The notes below the pieces were generated by a model. The model did no database searches. It was not told the DNA's origin and saw only the letters and a list, made by a program, of their open reading frames with translations. A stretch of 5,718 nucleotides of DNA, taken from NCBI GenBank assembly GCA_025210575.1, contig JAOARK010000268.1:1-5718 (forward strand), given 5' to 3'. A program made the translations under genes and the position numbers. Below, piece after piece: positions 1-4,865 of the stretch (position 1 is its first letter; each line of letters opens with the position of its first letter). The stretch is from Schleiferiaceae bacterium (GTDB taxonomy: Bacteria; Bacteroidota; Bacteroidia; Flavobacteriales; Schleiferiaceae).

Positions 1-1
1 A

Positions 2-616
2 CCCAACAAAACTGTTGCGCTGTTAAAGGGGCAAGGCTGGACTGTGGATTATGACGAAGGCTTGCAGAAAGTAAATGTTGAGGAAAACATCATCGCACGG
101 ATGTATGCGTTGGCTGATTGGTTCTCCCCTGCTGATGTAGAATCGCCCACCTTAGAAACCATCGAGTTTAGCAACCGAAAGGATGGCAAGGCCGTTCCTT
201 TTGAAAAGGTATCACCGCGCTTGTTTTCTGAAACCATGCGCGACATTGACCTTGTGGTGAGCGTTGCCCATGTGGGAGATGTAGATCCAGAAGCGAGTCA
301 GTCATCAATGGAAATGAGACGTGTAATTGTGGAGGAGAGCTGTCGATTGTTTAAGCTGAAAAATGTGACTACGGATGGAAATCACGCGAAGATCAAAGGT
401 GAATTGGGCGAGTATTCTGTGCACCTTGGAAGTGGCATTGCTCATAAAATGGCAAGCTCAGCTTTAAGCATCATCCCGATACATTCGCAACACCGTGGAC
501 GCATGTTTTTACCTTTTATTGATGAAGATCCAAAAACGGCAGAAATCGTTTCGAAAGTCTTGCTGCTAGCAAAAGATAAATCCATCAAAGACCCCACAAT
601 TTTGACACAGATTTAA
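2..616 (+). CDS. DUF4132 family protein, C-terminal part (5' end outside window)
   Basis: The frame is open from the left edge, so only the last 204 residues are seen. Recognisable features of the DUF4132 C-terminal region (the DUF7737-type end) are an early LLKGQGW segment, a FSETMRDIDLVVSVAHVGD segment, a YSVHLGSG motif near residue 139 of the visible part, and the tail LPFIDEDPKTAEIVSKVLLL followed by IKDPTI. The family includes E. coli YehI/MolR-like proteins and has no firmly known biochemical role; members are usually several hundred residues longer than what is visible here. The GTG at 44 is an internal valine, because family-like sequence continues upstream of it. No signal peptide or membrane segment is seen in this part, so a cytoplasmic location is likely. 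The stop is followed by 26 nt and then the lipoprotein gene, so read-through transcription is possible. Family assignment is fairly sure; function is unknown. Confidence 0.85.
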   Translation, partial: PNKTVALLKGQGWTVDYDEGLQKVNVEENIIARMYALADWFSPADVESPTLETIEFSNRKDGKAVPFEKVSPRLFSETMRDIDLVVSVAHVGDVDPEASQSSMEMRRVIVEESCRLFKLKNVTTDGNHAKIKGELGEYSVHLGSGIAHKMASSALSIIPIHSQHRGRMFLPFIDEDPKTAEIVSKVLLLAKDKSIKDPTILTQI

Positions 617-642
617 GATAATTGTCCAACAAATAAATCAAT

Positions 643-1089
643 ATGAAGAAAATTATTTTACTCGCAGCTGTACTTGGTTTTATGGCGTGCAACACCGACA
701 AAAAAGAAGAGCTGGAAGGTGCCGTTGAGGTAGCTGAAAACTTCATTAACAATCCAGAGACATTGCTAGAGGTGGTAGACCCTATCAAATCTTTTGTAAG
801 CGATGCCATGGAATCTGCTGACAAAACAATGCAACTGGGAAAAGAAAACGTAGACGAATTTTTAGCTCAAGCCAAAGAATATAAAAAGTGCGTAATTATT
901 ACAGCAGACCATACTATAGTTTTAATTGAAGACTTAGCCGATTGTCGCCAATCAGGTTCTTGGGGTGCTTGCATGCCAAAGGCGAAAGGTTACATTAAAA
1001 AGGGTGAGCTGCAGTTCAAAGAAGATTACATCAATAACATTATCGGCACGCCCGATGGCCAAGAGAGAACCGTTTACTTTTTTGACTAA
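643..1089 (+). CDS. Small lipoprotein of unknown function
   Basis: The 148-residue product begins with a short type II signal peptide: MKK, a hydrophobic stretch (residues 4-15), then a lipobox ending FMAC with the lipidation cysteine at residue 16. The mature protein starts CNTDKKEELE. This basic-then-acidic run after the cysteine loosely resembles the lipoprotein export signal described for surface lipoproteins in Bacteroidota, so surface exposure is possible but not shown. The first half of the mature chain is acidic and predicted mostly helical. The second half carries three more cysteines (83, 101, 110), which could form a disulphide in the periplasm or outside. I recognise no named family. 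The start is the ATG that gives the signal peptide, preceded by an A/T-rich stretch without a Shine-Dalgarno. It lies 8 nt before the next gene and is probably co-transcribed with it. Confidence 0.8.
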   Translation: MKKIILLAAVLGFMACNTDKKEELEGAVEVAENFINNPETLLEVVDPIKSFVSDAMESADKTMQLGKENVDEFLAQAKEYKKCVIITADHTIVLIEDLADCRQSGSWGACMPKAKGYIKKGELQFKEDYINNIIGTPDGQERTVYFFD

Positions 1090-1097
1090 ACGCCAAT

Positions 1098-1913
1098 ATG
1101 GGTAAAGGCAAAAAGAAAAAGAAGCAAAAAGAAAAGTTGGAGAAGCAGAACCATTCTGTTTCTCCAGCACTTCAAAATAACCTGAGAAAGCACCTCGCTA
1201 TTATTGTCGTTTGTGGAGTGGTCATCTGGTTGCTTGCTTCAGAATCTGGCATGTTGCGTTTTGTGCCATTAGTTGCCCTCGTCCTTGCGGCTAATTCCCT
1301 TGTGAGACTCATGGCCATGGGGCCGCAAATATTGGGTGAATACTTTCCGGTAAAACCCAACAACAAAACCCCAGGTGCTAGCGCTTCACAAGTCTTGTAC
1401 TATCTGTCAACTTTTTTATTCATAGGTGGTCTCTTTGCCATTGCCTTCACTATCAAAGACTTGGAGAATACGCTAAACGGAATGCAACTGCTTTGGATTT
1501 CAGGAGGCATTGGCGGCCTTTTGGGCATCCTGATTTTGGTGGTTTTACATCTTGCTAACCGCAATCTCTTCTTCGATTCTGTCAAACGCTTTACGGTGTA
1601 TGTAGGTTTAGTGGCGGGGCTATTTTGCATCTTTCCTAGTATTGCCATCCGTTACAACGAGCCTGAAGATGATACCAACAAATACTGCGAAAAGGTAAAA
1701 TTGGATAAACTTGGGCAAAGTGCAAATACGCGCAGAAGAAGCAAAAGACATGGTTCGTATTGGGCCTTTATCACCTTTAAGGGAAAACAAGAACGTTACG
1801 ACATTTCTAAGAAGCAACACACATCCCTAAAAGAAGGTGACCTTTTAGAGATCTGTTTGGTTCCTGGAAAACTCGATTACGACAAAGTAGTTTCCATTCA
1901 AAAAGCCGACTGA
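1098..1913 (+). CDS. Five-helix integral membrane protein with C-terminal soluble domain
   Basis: The 271-residue protein has a very basic N-terminus (eight Lys among residues 3-16), which by the positive-inside rule should be cytoplasmic. Five hydrophobic segments follow at about residues 32-48, 52-73, 98-119, 130-152 and 165-184. The remaining 85 residues are soluble: an acidic stretch (EPEDD), a basic patch TRRRSKRHG near 211-219, then alternating strands (YWAFITFKGKQERYDIS, GDLLEICLVPG, VVSIQKAD) that look like a small beta domain. With five helices and N-in, this domain would sit on the periplasmic side; the basic patch makes that topology uncertain. No catalytic or transport motif is recognised, and similar tails occur on uncharacterised Bacteroidota membrane proteins as far as I recall. 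The gap to the upstream lipoprotein gene is only 8 nt, which suggests shared transcription and possibly a shared envelope role. Confidence 0.75.
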   Translation: MGKGKKKKKQKEKLEKQNHSVSPALQNNLRKHLAIIVVCGVVIWLLASESGMLRFVPLVALVLAANSLVRLMAMGPQILGEYFPVKPNNKTPGASASQVLYYLSTFLFIGGLFAIAFTIKDLENTLNGMQLLWISGGIGGLLGILILVVLHLANRNLFFDSVKRFTVYVGLVAGLFCIFPSIAIRYNEPEDDTNKYCEKVKLDKLGQSANTRRRSKRHGSYWAFITFKGKQERYDISKKQHTSLKEGDLLEICLVPGKLDYDKVVSIQKAD

Positions 1914-1963
1914 TTTCATTCAGCGCAAAGCTGTAATTTACAACCAACTATTTTCAAAACACT

Positions 1964-2893
1964 ATGCAAACAATACTCGGCTCTGGTGGTGCCATTGGCA
2001 AAGAATTGGCAAAAGCATTGACAGCTTATACCAAAGATATTCGGCTTGTAAGCCGAAATCCACAAAAAGTAAATGACACAGATATTACGCTAAGCGCGGA
2101 TTTAACCAGCCGTGAAGATGTGGACAAAGCCGTAGCCGGATCTTCGGTTGTCTATGTAACCGTTGGCTTTAAATACCACCTTAACACTTGGCGGAAAAAC
2201 TGGCCTCGGTTTATGCAAAACCTGATAGACGCCTGTAAAAAGCACAAGGCCAAAGTGGTGTTTTTCGACAACATTTACATGTATGATCAGAGCGAGATTC
2301 CTCACATGACAGAGGAAGCGAAGATAAAGCCACCAAGCAAAAAAGGTCAGGTGCGCGGCATCATTGCCAATATGCTCATGGCCGAAGTAGAAGCCGGAAA
2401 CTTGGAGGCCCTCATTGCGCGTTCAGCAGATTTTTATGGGCCTGGAATAAAAAATACCAGCATGCTCACCGAAACTGTTTTTAGCAATTTAGCTTCTGGA
2501 AAAAAAGCTTTTTGGATGGGACCTCTCAACTTTAAACACTCCTTTACTTATACTCCAGATGCTGCAATGGCCACTGCAATGCTAGGCAACAGTAAAGACG
2601 CTTTTAATCAGATTTGGCATTTACCAACGGCTGCTCATCCCTTAACGGGACAAGAATGGGTAGACCAAATTGCAGAGGCTTTAGGCAAGCCACCTAAGGT
2701 GCAAGTAATGACGCGCTTCTTTGTAAAACTTTTAGGCATCTTTATTCCTGTAATGCGGGAAATGCCCGAAATGATGTATCAGTACGACAGTGAATATGTG
2801 TTTGATAGCAGCAAGTTTGAAAAGGCTTTTGACTTTAAACCAACTTCGTATAAGGAAGGCATAAAAAAGATTGTGGAAGAGGATTATTCTTGA
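1964..2893 (+). CDS. NAD(P)-dependent epimerase/dehydratase-like protein (atypical extended SDR)
   Basis: This 309-residue protein has the layout of an extended SDR / epimerase Rossmann protein. The N-terminus is a cofactor-binding strand and loop with GxxGxxG at residues 6-12 (GSGGAIG). R31 follows the second strand (RLVSRNP) and would favour NADP(H). D46 lies in the usual DLT motif, a VVYVTVG strand sits at 62-68, and VVFFDNIYMYD at 98-108 is the fourth-strand region. The classical YxxxK pair is not visible where expected; in its place is PPSKKGQVRG at 123-132. This form is known from a subgroup of epimerase-like proteins with RSADFYGPG-type motifs (here 153-161). The C-terminal part (HSFTYTPDAA, QIWHLPTA) is the substrate-binding side. 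The length is usual for the family. No membrane segment is certain, although 252-264 is hydrophobic. The substrate cannot be predicted and the chemistry may be altered. Confidence 0.88.
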   Translation: MQTILGSGGAIGKELAKALTAYTKDIRLVSRNPQKVNDTDITLSADLTSREDVDKAVAGSSVVYVTVGFKYHLNTWRKNWPRFMQNLIDACKKHKAKVVFFDNIYMYDQSEIPHMTEEAKIKPPSKKGQVRGIIANMLMAEVEAGNLEALIARSADFYGPGIKNTSMLTETVFSNLASGKKAFWMGPLNFKHSFTYTPDAAMATAMLGNSKDAFNQIWHLPTAAHPLTGQEWVDQIAEALGKPPKVQVMTRFFVKLLGIFIPVMREMPEMMYQYDSEYVFDSSKFEKAFDFKPTSYKEGIKKIVEEDYS

Positions 2894-2928
2894 GTAAAAT
2901 AAATGGGTTCGTTCTATGTTTAATAAAC

Positions 2929-3510
2929 ATGCGAATTCTCACCCTTACTCTAATCACATTGCTCTCTTTCGCTTTTGTTAGCGAAAGAACTTCTCTAAAA
3001 ACAAAGAGCAACGAAGCCTTGGCGTTTTGCAAAAAGAAGAACTACAATATCGACTTTGCCCTTTTTGTAGATATGAGCATTCACTCGGGCAAGAACCGTT
3101 TGTTTGTCTACGACTTTAAAAAAGACAGCATTGTGTTGAGCGGTTTGTGCTCGCACGGTTGTGGCGAAATGGCTTGGGGTGAAGATCAAAGCAAAACAAA
3201 TCCTATTTTCAGCAACACAATAGAAAGTCACCTTTCTTCTCTAGGGAAATACAAAGTGGGCAAACGTGGCTGGAGCAATTGGGGCATCAATGTGAATTAT
3301 AAATTACACGGGTTAGAAGCAAGCAACTCAAACGCCTACAATCGTTTTATTGTGCTCCATTCCTGGGATGATGTTCCCGAAACTTCCATTTATCCAAACG
3401 GGACACCTGAAGGTTGGGGCTGTCCTGCCGTATCAAACAACACTATGCGCAAATTAGATGCGCTTTTAAAAAAGTCCTCAAAGCCCGTACTACTCTGGAT
3501 TTACGAGTAG
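2929..3510 (+). CDS. Secreted L,D-transpeptidase catalytic-domain protein (YkuD_2-type)
   Basis: Starting at the ATG at 2929 gives 193 residues with a clear signal peptide (MRILTLTLITLLSFAFV, then SERTS). A TTG that overlaps the previous stop would add 13 residues in front and spoil the signal, so I prefer the ATG. Features of the YkuD_2 group of L,D-transpeptidase-like domains are IDFALFVDMSIHSGKNRLFVYD near residues 41-62, LCSHGCG at 73-79, a FSNT...SSLGKYKVG stretch at 94-111, FIVLHSWD with His144 at 140-147, and GWGCPAVS with the presumed nucleophile Cys165 at 162-169. Related enzymes crosslink peptidoglycan peptides or attach proteins to them by a Cys-His mechanism in the periplasm; whether this subgroup does so is not established. 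The two cysteines around His76 are an extra feature. The gene follows the SDR by 35 nt and may share its transcript. Confidence 0.88.
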   Translation: MRILTLTLITLLSFAFVSERTSLKTKSNEALAFCKKKNYNIDFALFVDMSIHSGKNRLFVYDFKKDSIVLSGLCSHGCGEMAWGEDQSKTNPIFSNTIESHLSSLGKYKVGKRGWSNWGINVNYKLHGLEASNSNAYNRFIVLHSWDDVPETSIYPNGTPEGWGCPAVSNNTMRKLDALLKKSSKPVLLWIYE

Positions 3511-3529
3511 TGTTTAAACCAAAACACTA
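3508..3529 (+). terminator. Inverted repeat, possible weak terminator after the L,D-transpeptidase gene
   Basis: TAGTGTTT and AAACACTA form a perfect 8-bp inverted repeat around a 6-nt loop, beginning in the stop codon of the upstream gene. The only long T run (seven T at 3542-3548) begins 12 nt after the stem instead of directly behind it, and the stem is AT-rich. This is therefore not a textbook intrinsic terminator. Its place between a closing gene and a new promoter favours a 3'-end role, but it could be chance. Confidence 0.35.
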
Positions 3530-3541
3530 ACTTTCTAAAAA

Positions 3542-3587
3542 TTTTTTTCGCCATCAGGCAACCCATCATGCCTGCTTTGGTGTCTTA
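3542..3587 (+). promoter_or_regulatory. ECF-sigma-type promoter of the sigma/anti-sigma operon, with upstream T-tract
   Basis: A run of seven T (3542-3548) is followed by GGCAACC at 3557-3563 and TGTCTTA at 3581-3587, with 17 nt between them. The first box has the AAC core and the second the GTC core that are usual in -35 and -10 elements of ECF sigma promoters, at about the usual distance. The T-tract just upstream could act as an UP-like element. Transcription would begin near 3593-3597, a few nt before the ECF sigma gene. Because ECF genes are often read from their own promoters, autoregulation is likely. The boxes are seen directly; the activity is inferred. Confidence 0.65.
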
Positions 3588-3609
3588 CTTATTACAAGTC
3601 AGCCAGAAC

Positions 3610-4164
3610 GTGAAAATACTACGGTTACAGCCGAGCGAAACGCAACTTATTACAAAGTGTAAAAAAGGAGACAGAAAGTCTCAGCACGAGCTGTACCAGA
3701 AAATGGCAAAAAAAATGATGGGTGTAAGCAGACGATATACAAGATCTACCGAAGAAGCCGAAGAAATTCTCAGCAATGGGTTTATCAAGGTTTTCAAGAA
3801 CATCGCTCAATTTGAAGGCAAAGGAAGCTTTGAAGGTTGGGTGCGCAAGATCATTGTGAACGAAGCCATCAATTACATCCGCTATAAAAAGAACTTGTTT
3901 GTTGAAGCCGAAGATGATTGGTTTGAGCCTAGCCATGAGCAACTGAATGAACAAAACGATGCACAGGAAATTTTAGCCATGATAGATCAACTTCCAGTAG
4001 GTTACAAAACGGTTTTCAACTTATACGCTATAGAGGGCTACCCTCATAAAGAGATCTCAGAAATGTTGGGTATCTCAGAAGGTACAAGTAAATCTCAGCT
4101 GAGTAAAGCGAGAAGATTGTTACAAGACAGAATATCAGGATTAAACCTTATGCACAAATCATGA
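3610..4164 (+). CDS. ECF-family RNA polymerase sigma factor
   Basis: With the GTG start the product is 184 residues, a usual ECF length. Sigma region 2 spans about residues 26-94: ELYQKMAKKMMGVSRRYT, then EEAEEILSNGFIKVFKNI (region 2.2, core RNA polymerase contact), then FEGWVRKIIVNEAINYIRYKK (regions 2.3-2.4, -10 recognition). After an acidic linker, region 4 spans about 118-176, with LPVGYKTVFNLYAIEGYPHKEI and the helix-turn-helix IAEMLG-like ISEMLGISEGTSKSQLSKARRLL that reads the -35 box. An in-frame ATG at 3568 would add 14 residues, but it lies between the -35 and -10 boxes and cannot be on a transcript from that promoter. The sequence from the GTG, VKILRLQPSETQLI, fits the usual start of Bacteroidota members. 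The stop overlaps the next start as ATGA, so translation of the sigma and anti-sigma is probably coupled. Target promoters outside the window are unknown. Confidence 0.9.
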   Translation: MKILRLQPSETQLITKCKKGDRKSQHELYQKMAKKMMGVSRRYTRSTEEAEEILSNGFIKVFKNIAQFEGKGSFEGWVRKIIVNEAINYIRYKKNLFVEAEDDWFEPSHEQLNEQNDAQEILAMIDQLPVGYKTVFNLYAIEGYPHKEISEMLGISEGTSKSQLSKARRLLQDRISGLNLMHKS

Positions 4165-4850
4165 AAGAGCATCCGGTAGATAAATTCTTTTCAGAGAAAC
4201 TCAATGATTTGGAGGTAACACCCTCTGAAGATGTTTGGGGTAAGATTGAACATCACCTAGAAGAGAAAAAAACACCTTGGGGTTTTTACTATGGCATTGC
4301 AGCGAGCTTTGTAGTTATTCTCGCCATCTTCTCTTATGTTTTGTTGCAACCAAAATCTTCGCCAGTAGAGCGTCAATATTTTCAAAGAGATAATTCTGAA
4401 ATGCCCATTACCAATAGTAGTGACAACCGCCCTAAATCTGTTCAACCTTCAGGCACTGTTCCTGGTAGTGAAAACAGCATCCCTGTAATGGCACAACAAG
4501 ATCAAAAAGAAACCATTAAAAAACACACCAGTTTACACAGAAAAGTAATTGCCATGGCCGATTATGAAGGTGATGAATATGAGTTTAGCGAGAACACGAT
4601 CTATCCTATTGACCCTATAGAAATAGAGAAAAAGAAAGAAAGAAAATTCAGCATTAGCATAGCGAACAGTTCTAAATACCTAGAACAAAATGACGAACCA
4701 GAAGATACCAGATACAGAGAAAAATTAAAAGGGTATACCGTTGCCCAATGGGATAACATAAATCAACGGAGAAAATTGGATGCTCCACCCCTGCCGAATG
4801 TGAAGTTTCCGAAGTTAAAATTTGAAAGATCCCGAAGTACTGCTCAATAA
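4161..4850 (+). CDS. Single-pass membrane anti-sigma-like protein
   Basis: The gene overlaps the sigma gene by 4 nt, the usual arrangement for a cognate anti-sigma factor. The 229-residue product has a short cytoplasmic N-terminal segment (about 1-39) with the P-x4-W-x2-I pattern (PSEDVWGKI, 21-29) common at the start of Bacteroidota anti-sigma-like proteins. One membrane helix follows at about 42-62 (FYYGIAASFVVILAIFSYVLL). The rest, about 165 residues, should lie in the periplasm. It is low in hydrophobic residues and rich in Ser, Gln, Glu and Lys, and looks largely disordered. It ends in a Pro/Lys/Phe-rich tail (APPLPNVKFPKLKFERS). No His-x3-Cys-x2-Cys zinc motif is present, so it is not a ZAS-type anti-sigma. 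The role of holding the sigma at the membrane is inferred from position and topology; homology alone would be too weak to prove it. Confidence 0.75.
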   Translation: MKEHPVDKFFSEKLNDLEVTPSEDVWGKIEHHLEEKKTPWGFYYGIAASFVVILAIFSYVLLQPKSSPVERQYFQRDNSEMPITNSSDNRPKSVQPSGTVPGSENSIPVMAQQDQKETIKKHTSLHRKVIAMADYEGDEYEFSENTIYPIDPIEIEKKKERKFSISIANSSKYLEQNDEPEDTRYREKLKGYTVAQWDNINQRRKLDAPPLPNVKFPKLKFERSRSTAQ

Positions 4851-4865
4851 AAAAGAAAACGAATT

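Noticed and set aside
44..616. GTG at 44 as the start of the first gene
   Set aside because: The frame stays open back to position 2 and encodes family-like sequence (LLKGQGW), so the gene continues beyond the left edge.
1911..1933. Short hairpins (CTGA/TCAG and CAGC/GCTG) after the membrane protein gene as a terminator
   Set aside because: The stems are only 4 bp, overlap each other and have no T-tract behind them.
2915..2922. TATGTTTA as a Bacteroidota -7 element (TANNTTTG) for the L,D-transpeptidase-like gene
   Set aside because: The last base does not match, the nearest TTG upstream is 22 nt away, and transcription would start at or beyond the ATG.
2890..2928. TTG at 2890 as the start of the L,D-transpeptidase-like gene
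   Set aside because: It would place 13 residues before a perfectly placed signal peptide that begins at the ATG at 2929.
3568..3609. ATG at 3568 as the sigma factor start
   Set aside because: It lies between the -35 and -10 boxes of the gene's own likely promoter, and the 14 extra residues do not look like the N-terminus of an ECF sigma.
4346..4374. A second GCAACC box, inside the anti-sigma gene, as another ECF promoter
   Set aside because: The nearest GTC-type box is about 20 nt away (GTCAAT) and a poor match; the box is explained by coding sequence.
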